Assembly: GCA_030018505.1 (NCBI GenBank)
Contig: JASEHO010000002.1
Location: forward strand, 1-20,484
Length of the DNA: 20,484 nt
Origin: a bacterium
GTDB taxonomy: Bacteria > UBA9089 > UBA9088 > JAGUXG01
Reading direction: 5' to 3'
The notes under the pieces: model-generated
Databases searched by the model: none
Seen by the model: the letters and a program-made list of their open reading frames with translations, nothing else
What the model was told of the DNA's origin: nothing
Position numbers and translations under genes: made by a program
Shown here: positions 1 through 7,379 of the stretch, one piece after another
Layout of the letters: each line of letters opens with the position of its first letter
How positions within the stretch are numbered: position 1 is the stretch's first letter

Positions 1-60
1 GCTAAATTTGCAATTTGCAATGATTTTCTGTGCCCTCTGGTTAATCTTTACTTCAGGTGG

Positions 61-1008
61 CTAAAGTGTTACAATCTCTTTTATTGTCAACCCAGTAACT
101 TTTGATATTTTTTCAACATCATCTCCCAAACTTAAAAGAGTTTTTGCTATCTCTATTGCTTTCTTCTTCTCGCCTTTTTCTATACCTTTTTCTATACCTT
201 TTTCTATACCTTTTTCTATACCTTTTTCTATGCCTTTTTCTATGCCTTTTTCTATGCCTTGTTCTATGCCTTGTTCTATGCCTTGTTCTATGCCTTGCTT
301 TAAGGCAAACGCCATCCAACCCTTCTGTAGCCAAATGAAATCATGCCTCTTATATTGTGCCTCTAACTCTTTTTCACTCAATCCCGCAGTATTGGCTATC
401 TCAAATGCTTTCTTTATCTCCAACTCCTTTTCTAATGTCTTTGGAGTATATTCAAGTCTTCCCGCATTCTTTATAAAGTAGAGCCACTTGTCTGTTATGG
501 AATCTAATTCCTCCTCATTTTTATTGAATTTCGGTAGTTCGATAAAGATTAGTTCTATCTCATCCTTATATCTTATTAATGCCTTTTTTTCTATGAGCTT
601 GAAATAAGTAATTATTTCAGCTACATCTTTAAACATAATAAAATCTGTAATAGTTAAGGCAATGATAGGTTTAAGAGTAGTAAAATCTTCTCCTTTTGGA
701 AGTTGAGTAGAATATGTCTTGGCGGCATTATATAAAATCCTTTTCTCAAACCCCTCTACATTCAATACCTGCATCTCAATAATAACATTTTTCTGGTTTG
801 ATAGTTTGGCCTTAACATCTACATAGGTATCCTTCATCCCTTTTATTAGTGGTATCTGATATGGGTCAACTATAGTTAAATCAACTATCTTTTCATGCCC
901 TTCAAAATCAATCACAGAGTTTAGAAAGCTGATTAGAATATCTTTGCTTTCGTCAGAACCAAAGACCTTTTTGAAGGCAAAATCTGTCTTGACATCTAAG
1001 AATTGCAT
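61..1008 (-). CDS. Rpn family recombination-promoting nuclease / PD-(D/E)XK transposase-like protein
   Basis: 315 aa. The N-terminus (LDVKTDFAFKKVFGSDESK) is the characteristic opening of the Rpn/PDDEXK-transposase family. The nuclease core is visible as D64 in YVDVKAKL and E78-x-Q80 in IIEMQ, a variant D...ExQ active site. Family knowledge: these proteins are DNA nucleases linked to recombination or phage defence, and many end in a low-complexity tail. Here residues about 237-280 are a run of GIEQ then GIEK tetrapeptides, followed by a short helical end (KKKAIEIAKTLLSLGDD). The ATG at 1006-1008 is preceded by AGGAG with a 7-base gap, a good ribosome site. The gene lies 45 bases after secD on the same strand, so it could be cotranscribed or have its own promoter; I see no convincing promoter in the gap. 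Family assignment is firm; the substrate is unknown. Confidence 0.9.
   Translation of the reverse strand: MQFLDVKTDFAFKKVFGSDESKDILISFLNSVIDFEGHEKIVDLTIVDPYQIPLIKGMKDTYVDVKAKLSNQKNVIIEMQVLNVEGFEKRILYNAAKTYSTQLPKGEDFTTLKPIIALTITDFIMFKDVAEIITYFKLIEKKALIRYKDEIELIFIELPKFNKNEEELDSITDKWLYFIKNAGRLEYTPKTLEKELEIKKAFEIANTAGLSEKELEAQYKRHDFIWLQKGWMAFALKQGIEQGIEQGIEQGIEKGIEKGIEKGIEKGIEKGIEKGIEKGEKKKAIEIAKTLLSLGDDVEKISKVTGLTIKEIVTL
181..300 (-). repeat. 12-bp tandem repeat (10 units) inside the rpn gene
   Basis: Ten uninterrupted 12-base units, plus-strand consensus TATRCCTTKTTC; the last unit ends CTT. On the coding strand they encode KQGI, EQGI three times and EKGI six times. Variants are grouped in blocks: four TATACCTTTTTC, then two TATGCCTTTTTC, then three TATGCCTTGTTC. 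That is the pattern left by slippage or unequal exchange. The unit is a multiple of three, so copy-number change alters tail length and not the frame. Confidence 0.95.
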
Positions 1009-1053
1009 AAGTGTGCTCCTTTATTCCTAAAAGAGATTGAGATGCAAGTTTTT

Positions 1054-2349
1054 TCAAATTGAGATCTTTTCTTTTTGATAAAAAACTGTATCAAAGACTA
1101 AGCGGCAAAGGAATAGGGCGGCAAACATTGAACCGAGTATGCCAATGGAGACTGTTACGGCAAAGCCACGAACAGGGCCTGTGCCAAACTGATAGAGGAT
1201 AAAGGCTGCCAACAAGGTGGTGAGATTTGAGTCAAAGATGACTATGTATGCCCTTTTGAAACCTGCATCTATTGCTCCCTTCAAAGATTTTCCAGTCCGT
1301 AGTTCCTCCTTTATCCGCTCAAAGATAAGAACATTGGCATCAACGCTCATACCTATAGTGAGAACCAGACCAGCAATTCCAGGAAGGGTAAGGGTTGCTC
1401 CGAAACCAGCCAATACCCCAAGGATAATCGCCATATTCCAGACAAGACCAAGGATTGCCACCACACCAGAAAACTTGTAATAAGCTATAATGAAAAGCGT
1501 GACAATAATTGTGCCAACAATCCCAGCCAATAATCCATTTTGCACAGAATCCCGACCCAAAGATGGCCCAACTGTTCGATTTTCAACAATCTTAACAGGT
1601 GCAGGCAATGTTCCTGCCCGCAAGACTACAGCTAAATCCCTTGCCTCTTCTCTGGTAAAGCTTCCCTCGATTACTGCTCTTCCATCAGGAATCCTGGTAT
1701 TTATCTTTGGGGCAGATTTTACCTTTCCATCAAGCACAATAGCCAGTTGCTTGCCAACATTCTCACCTGTAACCTTGGCAAATTTTCTGGCACCTATTGA
1801 GTCAAACTCCAAAGCAACAACTGTTGATAAGCCCAATCCACTCTCTGAGCTTCTTGAAAGATAGGCGTCTTTCAAATATTCACCGGTAAGCTCAGCCTTT
1901 TCTTTTACCAGATAATTCTTCCCATCCGCATCCTTAAGTATCTGCCAACCCTTCTTTGGACCAACCTCCAAAGCCTTGCTTAGACCATCCTCATCAACTA
2001 ACTTAAACTCTAAGGACGCAACTTCACCAATTATCTTTCTTGCCCTTTCTGGATCGCGTAGTCCCGGAAGCTCAACAACAATAACCCTATTCTCACCCTG
2101 TCCTTGAAGCTGAACAATAGGCTCGCTGACCTGAAACTCATCTACCCTGTTCCTGATAACCTCTAAACTCCTCTCTATGGCATCCTTTGACTTATCAGGA
2201 GGCAGACCTGTAATCTCCGGGACCAAAACAAGGTGCATCCCACCAACAAGATCAAGCCCTAACTTAAGCGGCTTAGTGTAAAGATAGAAGAATGCCACAC
2301 CCAAAATAGCCAGGACCAAAATAACCTTCCAACCCATTCCTTTTCGCAT
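1054..2349 (-). CDS. secD: Protein translocase subunit SecD
   Basis: 431 aa, within the range of compact SecD proteins but much shorter than the ~615 aa E. coli form. SecD with SecF is an inner-membrane RND-type partner of SecYEG that uses the proton motive force to complete export. Visible: TM1 at about residues 9-26, the LGLDLVGGMHLVL motif just after it, a periplasmic P1/head region (about 40-260), then five C-terminal membrane segments with the signature SVDANVLIFERIKEE and the GTGPVRGF motif. No secF follows (the next gene is rpn) and no yajC precedes, so it stands apart from the usual yajC-secD-secF cluster. Start: the ATG at 2347-2349 sits 6 bases after a TATAAT box. There is no properly spaced Shine-Dalgarno (GAAGGG abuts the ATG), so it is probably read from a near-leaderless mRNA. 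An internal ATG four codons later, after AAAAGGA, is the alternative. Confidence 0.95.
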   Translation of the reverse strand: MRKGMGWKVILVLAILGVAFFYLYTKPLKLGLDLVGGMHLVLVPEITGLPPDKSKDAIERSLEVIRNRVDEFQVSEPIVQLQGQGENRVIVVELPGLRDPERARKIIGEVASLEFKLVDEDGLSKALEVGPKKGWQILKDADGKNYLVKEKAELTGEYLKDAYLSRSSESGLGLSTVVALEFDSIGARKFAKVTGENVGKQLAIVLDGKVKSAPKINTRIPDGRAVIEGSFTREEARDLAVVLRAGTLPAPVKIVENRTVGPSLGRDSVQNGLLAGIVGTIIVTLFIIAYYKFSGVVAILGLVWNMAIILGVLAGFGATLTLPGIAGLVLTIGMSVDANVLIFERIKEELRTGKSLKGAIDAGFKRAYIVIFDSNLTTLLAAFILYQFGTGPVRGFAVTVSIGILGSMFAALFLCRLVFDTVFYQKEKISI

Positions 2350-2355
2350 CCCTTC

Positions 2356-2385
2356 ATTATATCTTGAAGGTCATCTTTGTGTCAA
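2356..2385 (-). promoter_or_regulatory. Consensus sigma70 promoter of secD
   Basis: On the minus strand, TTGACA (2380-2385) and TATAAT (2356-2361) are both perfect consensus hexamers with an 18-base spacer. Transcription would be expected to begin at or within a few bases of the secD ATG (2349), giving little or no 5' leader. Confidence 0.8.
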
Positions 2386-2539
2386 ATTTTTCTTTACTTT
2401 GTGGTAAGATTTACTTTGCAAAGCTGATTTATTTGGGTATACTTTGAAATTTTTCTCCAATTCTTTCTTTTTCTCCCTTTCTCCTTCTCCTTACATAATC
2501 TTTCAACTGAAACTAAAGGGATTACACAAAAATTAAAAA

Positions 2540-2567
2540 TTGACTTTTTTCTTTCTGTCAGTTTAAT
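2540..2567 (+). promoter_or_regulatory. Promoter of the propeller-dnaJ operon
   Basis: TTGACT (2540-2545), a 16-base spacer, then TTTAAT (2562-2567); TAATTT at 2564-2569 with 18-base spacing is an alternative. The expected transcription start falls at about 2574-2577, on top of the GTG start codon at 2576. It is back-to-back with the secD promoter. Confidence 0.55.
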
Positions 2568-2575
2568 TTATAGGG

Positions 2576-3877
2576 GTGAAAAAGATTTTTGTCTTTCTTT
2601 TGTTTGGCCAAATGGCTTTTTGCCAATGGAAGAATCTTGGCTTTACAGGACCATCTCCCTCTATCATTAAACAGACAGATAAAAATATCCTTGTTGGGAC
2701 AGCAAAAGGACTATTTTTGTTTAATGGCGACTGGTCGCAGGTCTTATATGGAAAGAAGATTACAAGTTTAGCTCCAAATGGCAGCGAAACCTTTGTCGGC
2801 ACAGATGATGGGCTCTACTTGATGAATACAGATGCCATCAGAAAGATTGCTGATGGTAACATAAACTCCATCCTTATTCAAGGAGACAGCCTCTTTTATG
2901 GAGGAAAGTACGGGCTTTTTGAAAGCAAGGATAAAGGGAAAAACTGGAAGCATCTGTATCTTGAAGAGGTTTTAGATATTGCCTTTGCTGATAAGCTGAT
3001 AATAGCCACAAGGTCTGGATGTTATAAGTTTGATAAAGGATGGAAAAGGATATTTGCTTCTCGCAGTGACGAAGAAGATGATGAAAAAGAGATTTGCCTA
3101 AATATAGCCTCTATCAAAGAGAGAATCTTCTTTTCTGAAGCAGCCAGGCTCTTTGTCACAGAAGATTATGGTGTAAGCTGGGATAGGGTTTGGCTTCCTT
3201 CTTCTTGTATCAGACAGCTTATCTTGATGCCTGATTCCCTCTATATAATCCAGGAGAAAGGCATTTATAAGCTTAAAGAGGATGGCCTAACGAAACTTTC
3301 GGCTTTGCCCTATAAGATAATAGATGCAGATTTTGGCAGTTCATTATTAGTAGCCACAAATGGTGGTGTTTTTAAGCTTGGTAATGAAACCAACAAGACT
3401 TCTAACAAACAAGATGAACCAGATTATCTCTCTGTCCAGCAAATGGCAATAAGATACGCAGAGGTTCAACCAGAAAAGATAGCTGGGTGGAGAAAGAGAG
3501 CAAGATATAAGGCGGTATTCCCTGATCTTTCTCTCAGTTATTTTAATACTATAAATTATTCCGTGACCAAAGACTATGTTGTTGGACCAAAAGACTGGAG
3601 CTTAAGCCTTAGTTGGGATTTGGGCAATCTTATCTATAGCTCTGACCAAACAACAATAGATAGCCGTTCAAAACTGATGGTTGATCTCAGAAACGATATC
3701 TTAGATGAGGTGAACCGAATCTACTTTGAAAGAAAGAGGCTTTTGGCAGAACTTATGCTGGAAAAGGATGAGTCAAAGAAGCTGAACAAAGAGTTGTTGA
3801 TTGAAGAGCTTACTGCCAGGCTTGACGGCTTTACAGGAGGAGGTTTTTCTCTGGCAAGAAGACCTATAGCAAAATGA
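2576..3877 (+). CDS. Exported beta-propeller protein with TolC-like C-terminal region
   Basis: 433 aa, no specific function recognised. The N-terminus (MKKIFVFLLFGQMAFCQ) is a signal peptide, so export is likely. Residues about 18-285 contain repeated short strands of the type GTDDGLYLMN, GGKYGLFESKDKGKNWKHL, FVTEDYGVSWDRV and VATNGGVFKLG, as in BNR/Ycf48-like or two-component-regulator propellers. From about 295 to 433 the character changes: a basic stretch (WRKRARYKAVFPDLSLSY), a beta-rich part (DWSLSLSWDLGNLIY), then a long helical region rich in Arg, Glu and Leu. This resembles part of a TolC/outer-membrane-efflux monomer, which is inference from pattern. The GTG start at 2576 lacks a spaced Shine-Dalgarno and lies at the predicted transcription start; the next in-frame ATG (2611) would destroy the signal peptide. 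Its stop overlaps dnaJ by 4 bases (ATGA), so the two are translationally coupled. Confidence 0.8.
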   Translation: MKKIFVFLLFGQMAFCQWKNLGFTGPSPSIIKQTDKNILVGTAKGLFLFNGDWSQVLYGKKITSLAPNGSETFVGTDDGLYLMNTDAIRKIADGNINSILIQGDSLFYGGKYGLFESKDKGKNWKHLYLEEVLDIAFADKLIIATRSGCYKFDKGWKRIFASRSDEEDDEKEICLNIASIKERIFFSEAARLFVTEDYGVSWDRVWLPSSCIRQLILMPDSLYIIQEKGIYKLKEDGLTKLSALPYKIIDADFGSSLLVATNGGVFKLGNETNKTSNKQDEPDYLSVQQMAIRYAEVQPEKIAGWRKRARYKAVFPDLSLSYFNTINYSVTKDYVVGPKDWSLSLSWDLGNLIYSSDQTTIDSRSKLMVDLRNDILDEVNRIYFERKRLLAELMLEKDESKKLNKELLIEELTARLDGFTGGGFSLARRPIAK

Positions 3878-4995
3878 AAAGAGACTACTATGAGGTCTTA
3901 GGAGTAGCCAAAAGTGCCTCTCTTGATGAGATAAAGAGTGCCTACAGAAAACTCGCCAAGAAATATCATCCAGATATAGCTGGACAAAGCAAAGCTGCAG
4001 AAGAGAAGTTCAAGGAGCTTTCAGAGGCTTATGAGGTTCTCTCCGACCAAAAGAAGAAAGGTCAATATGACCAGTTTGGCCATGAAGGATTGAAGAATAC
4101 CTTTGGCACAGAAGGGTTCGGTTGGTCTGATTTTACCCACTTTACAGATATTGAAGATATTTTAGGCAATGTCTTTGGCGGAGGGATATTTGAGACATTT
4201 TTTGGAAAAAGAAAGGGTCAGAGGGCATCCCGTGGAGCAGACTTAAGATACGACCTTGAGATTGAACTGGCTGATGTTGCCACAGGGATTGAAAGACAGA
4301 TTATGGTAAGTAGAAGGGAGATTTGTCCTGCCTGCTCTGGGGATGGCTCTGAGAAAGGAAGCAACAGAAAGACTTGCCCTTCTTGTAATGGTAAAGGCGA
4401 GACAGTTCAGTCTGCGGGGTTTTTTTCTCTCAGAAGGAGCTGCAGTCAATGTGGAGGAATAGGAACGATCATCTCTAATCCTTGCAGAAGCTGCCGAGGT
4501 TCTGGGGCAATAGAGAAGAAGAGGCAGATAACAGTGAAGATTCCAGCCGGGATAGAGGATGGAATGAGGATACGAATGACTGGAGAGGGAGATGGTGGAG
4601 AGAGGGGTGGTCCTCCTGGTGACCTCTATGTGGTGGTCAGGGTAAGACCACACAAGCTCTTTCTCAGGGATGGAGATAATCTCATTTGCAATCAACCAAT
4701 AAACTTTATCCAGGCATCCTTAGGCGGAGAGACAGAAGTCCCTTTAATTGATGGAAAGAAGGCTCATCTTAAGATTCCACAAGGAACCCAGACACATACA
4801 GTCTTTCGCCTCCGAGGAAATGGGCTTTGCCACCTGCATAATTCTGGTAAGGGCGATATGTTGGTAAGGGTAATTGTGGTTACACCAACAAAACTTAGCC
4901 AGGAAGAGAAAGATCTTCTGATAAAGTTTGAAAATCTGCACGGAAGGGAAGAAAAAGGGGTAATAGATAAGATCAAGGAGTCCTTTGGATTGTGA
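3874..4995 (+). CDS. dnaJ: Chaperone protein DnaJ (Hsp40)
   Basis: 373 aa, normal length for a class I DnaJ. DnaJ delivers unfolded clients to DnaK and stimulates its ATPase in the cytoplasm. Visible: J-domain at residues 1-70 with YYEVLGV and the HPD tripeptide in YHPDIAG; a short Gly/Phe region (about 70-118); four zinc-binding CxxCxGxG motifs (CPACSGDG, CPSCNGKG, CSQCGGIG, CRSCRGSG) from about residue 151 to 211; then the client-binding C-terminal domains. It begins inside the stop of the preceding exported propeller gene, and no dnaK or grpE is present in the window. The middle (residues about 93-254) is duplicated downstream at 7478-7965. The gene is intact here and converges on the methyltransferase gene, with only 23 bases between them and no clear terminator. 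Confidence 0.97.
   Translation: MKRDYYEVLGVAKSASLDEIKSAYRKLAKKYHPDIAGQSKAAEEKFKELSEAYEVLSDQKKKGQYDQFGHEGLKNTFGTEGFGWSDFTHFTDIEDILGNVFGGGIFETFFGKRKGQRASRGADLRYDLEIELADVATGIERQIMVSRREICPACSGDGSEKGSNRKTCPSCNGKGETVQSAGFFSLRRSCSQCGGIGTIISNPCRSCRGSGAIEKKRQITVKIPAGIEDGMRIRMTGEGDGGERGGPPGDLYVVVRVRPHKLFLRDGDNLICNQPINFIQASLGGETEVPLIDGKKAHLKIPQGTQTHTVFRLRGNGLCHLHNSGKGDMLVRVIVVTPTKLSQEEKDLLIKFENLHGREEKGVIDKIKESFGL
4150..4637 (+). repeat. Source copy of a 488-bp duplicated dnaJ segment
   Basis: Bases 4150-4637 recur in the same orientation at 7478-7965 (offset 3328). By direct reading there is one mismatch, A4288 versus G7616, changing Ile to Val. Upstream, CAGAT occurs beside both left junctions, with two extra T residues in the copy. 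Confidence 0.97.
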
Positions 4996-5018
4996 GCTTA
5001 CAGTCTTAAGTGATGAGT

Positions 5019-6077
5019 CTAAGAGTGAAATTCAGTCAATGTTTTTTCTATCTCTATAAACTCATATTCAAGATTAGCAACAAAAAGGGTCGCCTCAATT
5101 GTTTCAAGTTTTTCTTTTGTCGCTTTGATTGCGTGTTCTGATTGGTCTATTCCTATCCATCTTCTCCCATTAACTTGGGCTGATTTCAATGTTGTGCCTG
5201 AGCCGCAGAAACAATCTAAAACTATACTGGATTGATTAGAAGATGTGCGAATTATCAAGTCTAAAACCTCAGAATTCTTTTCTGTCGGATAGGTAGGATA
5301 TTGAGGGTCTTTGTATTCCCAAACATCTTGTATCCTTTTGCCTTCTCTTTCATCTGCAAAAATTATTTTTCTTGGATTTCCAGTTGAAGACCACTCAATA
5401 AGTCCTTCTTTATCCCATTGCTTGAGCGATTCAACATCTGTTCGCCAATGTCTGCCTTCTGGGGGCATCATTCCTTTGAATGGCTGATTAGATCTTCCAT
5501 TTTCAGTTTCACCAGGGGCGTGAATTGGTACAGTTGTATATCGTCTCCCCTGTTTGTCTATTTTAGGAAATAATTTTTCAATGTCTTTTTCAGTATATTT
5601 TTCTCTTGGTTCGTTCCATATCGGTTTTGAAGATTTTGTATAAAAAAGGATAAGGTCTTTAATGTTACCATAACCAATTCTGTCAAAGTTTTTGGGATTA
5701 CATTTAATCCTTGTAATATCATTTCTGAAATTCTCTATTCCAAAGACTTCGTCCATCATTACTTTTACATAATGGCCAATCTTATAATCAATATGCAAAT
5801 AAATTGAGCCTTGTTCAGATAACAACTCGTTAAGCAGGATTAATCTTTCTCTCAAATATTCGATAAATTCTTTACCTATAAGTTTGTCAGAATAGGCAAC
5901 ATCCCCGTTTCTTGAATTACTAATCGTGGATGCCCTGCCATTTGTAATTGTAAAGTTTCCATTTGTTGCAAATGGAGGATCAATATATACCAAGTCAATT
6001 TTCCCTTTTAGTTTTCTGTTTTCTAAAAGGTAATTAAGTCCCTGAATGTTATCGCTTTTTATTAGTAGATTCCGCAT
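5019..6077 (-). CDS. Type II DNA methyltransferase, beta class (probably N6-adenine)
   Basis: 352 aa. Motif IV (DPPF, residues 33-36) comes first and the AdoMet-binding motif I (DCFCGSGTT, about 288-296) near the C-terminus. This IV-then-I order defines beta-class amino-methyltransferases. DPPF in place of SPPY favours N6-methyladenine over N4-methylcytosine. The stretch from about 85 to 135 (EYLRERLILLNELLSEQGSI, then HIDYKIGHYVKVMMDEVFG) matches motifs V-VIII. The variable region at about 140-260 should carry target recognition; the target sequence cannot be read from the protein. It starts 17 bases after the restriction endonuclease stop, on the same strand, with only a weak ribosome site, so it probably depends on the endonuclease transcript. 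It would protect the host from that enzyme. A type III Mod subunit is less likely given the small size and the neighbour. Confidence 0.9.
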   Translation of the reverse strand: MRNLLIKSDNIQGLNYLLENRKLKGKIDLVYIDPPFATNGNFTITNGRASTISNSRNGDVAYSDKLIGKEFIEYLRERLILLNELLSEQGSIYLHIDYKIGHYVKVMMDEVFGIENFRNDITRIKCNPKNFDRIGYGNIKDLILFYTKSSKPIWNEPREKYTEKDIEKLFPKIDKQGRRYTTVPIHAPGETENGRSNQPFKGMMPPEGRHWRTDVESLKQWDKEGLIEWSSTGNPRKIIFADEREGKRIQDVWEYKDPQYPTYPTEKNSEVLDLIIRTSSNQSSIVLDCFCGSGTTLKSAQVNGRRWIGIDQSEHAIKATKEKLETIEATLFVANLEYEFIEIEKTLTEFHS

Positions 6078-6094
6078 CTAAATATTGCCTATGT

Positions 6095-6877
6095 CTATAA
6101 TTGATATAAAAATTCTCTGAGAACCAGCGCGCTCATTATGTTATAATCCTTATAAGGGTTTGAAATGTATTTATACATTTTGCTGTTACCACGAATATAA
6201 AGCACTCCGTCAAGAATGGCTACCCTTATAGCATTGATATTTGTATCCTCTATTGTACTAATAGCGTCTTCAAACTGTGTATTTTGATGGCCCCCAAAAT
6301 CTGTTAGAAACTTTGCTTCGCCGATAACATATTTCCCATTGAATCTTGCCACAAAATCCAAGCCTTTATTGCGATTATAATTCAACTTCTGTTTAGCAAA
6401 ATCCATCGTTTCATTATCAGAACCATCAAGAATCGCATCTTCAGTAGTTGAGATGAACTCTTGAAATGGAACTGGCATTATTCCGAGGGACTTTTTTAAT
6501 AGCCATCGTTTGAACATCGGTCCAATTTGTCTGTTTGTCTCTTTTGGTTCGCTGCATCTTTCAAATATTTTATTTAGTCCCATATCATATAATCGTCCAG
6601 CAATTCTATTTATCGTTTTGGGATTTCGCCCAATAGCAGACTTTTCTCTTTTTAAGTAGGCGATGTATGAATCTTTTATTGGAAATAGCTCTATTTTCAA
6701 CAGTTCTTTTGCTAATTCTTCATTATTCTTTCGCTTAAACGCCTTTTCAACATTCTTCCATACGCTACCGTCAATATCTCTTATCCCTTCAGGAATTGTC
6801 GGATAAACTTGAAATAAATCATCTAAGTATGATTTCTGCTCAGCGTATTCAACGCTCAATTTTGTCCAGTAATTCAT
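6095..6877 (-). CDS. Type II restriction endonuclease (PD-(D/E)XK fold)
   Basis: 260 aa. A catalytic core is visible: D174 in GLDFVARFNGKYVI followed by E187-A-K189 in GEAKFLTDFGGHQ, the D-x12-ExK arrangement of PD-(D/E)XK nucleases. The GEAKFLTDFGG string is reminiscent of known type II enzymes; I cannot name the subfamily or cut site with confidence. The N-terminal half is helical and basic, probably for DNA recognition. Start: the ATG at 6875-6877 has AGGAG five bases upstream. A longer frame from TTG at 6907 has no ribosome site and runs through this Shine-Dalgarno, so I reject it. The gene precedes its methyltransferase, the reverse of the order that would protect the host first. It begins about 20 bases after a possible attC core. 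Confidence 0.85.
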   Translation of the reverse strand: MNYWTKLSVEYAEQKSYLDDLFQVYPTIPEGIRDIDGSVWKNVEKAFKRKNNEELAKELLKIELFPIKDSYIAYLKREKSAIGRNPKTINRIAGRLYDMGLNKIFERCSEPKETNRQIGPMFKRWLLKKSLGIMPVPFQEFISTTEDAILDGSDNETMDFAKQKLNYNRNKGLDFVARFNGKYVIGEAKFLTDFGGHQNTQFEDAISTIEDTNINAIRVAILDGVLYIRGNSKMYKYISNPYKDYNIMSALVLREFLYQL

Positions 6878-6895
6878 TTCATCTCCTGTATTTAT

Positions 6896-6968
6896 ACATA
6901 ACGGCAAAGCTCACCTGCCACTATTTTAGTGCAGCGAAATTACCGTCAGGTGCAAAGATTGATTAGAT
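6896..6968 (-). other. Possible degenerate attC-like recombination site
   Basis: A 73-base imperfect palindrome between the small ORF and the endonuclease gene. Read on the minus strand it has ATCTAAT (6968-6962; one mismatch to the RYYYAAC core), CACCTGAC, a loop containing the short hairpin CACTA/TAGTG, GGCAGGTGAGC, then GTTATGT (6902-6896; one mismatch to GTTRRRY). The CACCTG/CAGGTG arms and the end boxes follow attC geometry and length. The next gene starts 20 bases after the core, as in cassette arrays. No integrase is in the window. A plain stem-loop or terminator is the alternative. Confidence 0.35.
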
Positions 6969-6978
6969 GAATAAATGT

Positions 6979-7347
6979 CTATTTAACTTTTTGATTTTTG
7001 AGAAGCCAAAGAATGCCACCCACTAAAACTAAACCTACTGAAGACCATCTATTGCCTTCACAATTACAAGAACAGTTATCTCTATGTAAATTTTCTGTAA
7101 GCTGATATTGAGAATATCCTTTGCAAGTCAAATCTCCCTCAAGAGGTTCATTAAGCTTGAAAGATTCTATATTACATTCACACATACACTCCCCCTTATC
7201 ACTATCCAAGCACAAAGCTTCTTCTCTTTGATAAGGAGTCATGTCTTTAATTGAATTTTTGGTAACATAACTTCCCTTCTGCAAATATCCAGATTCATAA
7301 ATCTTCCTTAAATTACTTGAACCGGTGGAGTGCCATACTATGCTCAT
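6979..7347 (-). CDS. Small Cys-rich membrane-anchored protein with ADP-ribosyltransferase-like N-terminus
   Basis: 122 aa, not a family I recognise. The opening VWHSTGSSNLRKIYESGYL followed by GSYVT (residues 4-29) resembles the first strand-helix of ADP-ribosyltransferase/KptA-fold proteins and of some polymorphic toxins (H-x-T, then NL..I...G). The protein is short for a full domain and no catalytic Glu can be assigned. The middle has close Cys clusters (CMCEC and CSCNC) that could bind metal or form disulfides. The end, VGLVLVGGILWLL, is a single membrane segment followed by basic residues (KNQKVK), consistent with a tail anchor. The start is certain: AAAGGAGGAAAC precedes the ATG. It lies just upstream of the restriction-modification genes on the same strand, between two attC-like sequences, so it may be a captured cassette or an accessory defence gene. 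Confidence 0.65.
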   Translation of the reverse strand: MSIVWHSTGSSNLRKIYESGYLQKGSYVTKNSIKDMTPYQREEALCLDSDKGECMCECNIESFKLNEPLEGDLTCKGYSQYQLTENLHRDNCSCNCEGNRWSSVGLVLVGGILWLLKNQKVK

Positions 7348-7379
7348 GTTTCCTCCTTTTAGCCATAAACTGTCTTTAC

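Noticed and set aside
1..60. Resemblance of the left edge to a widespread CTCTGTG/CCTCTGTGG-type interspersed bacterial repeat
   Set aside because: This is recollection only, and the stretch is short and degenerate; no gene or clear element can be supported there.
181..300. CRISPR array
   Set aside because: The units are 12 bases with no spacers, and they encode the GIEK tail of a protein.
102..338. Overlapping frames on both strands across the 12-bp repeat (for example 102-338 plus and 119-334 minus)
   Set aside because: They are low-complexity shadows of the in-frame repeat inside rpn, with repetitive translations and no start signals.
4996..5018. Bidirectional terminator between dnaJ and the methyltransferase
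   Set aside because: No stem with a flanking T-run was found in the 23 bases.
6878..6907. Longer restriction endonuclease starting at TTG 6907
   Set aside because: It reads through an AGGAG that is ideally placed for the ATG at 6877.
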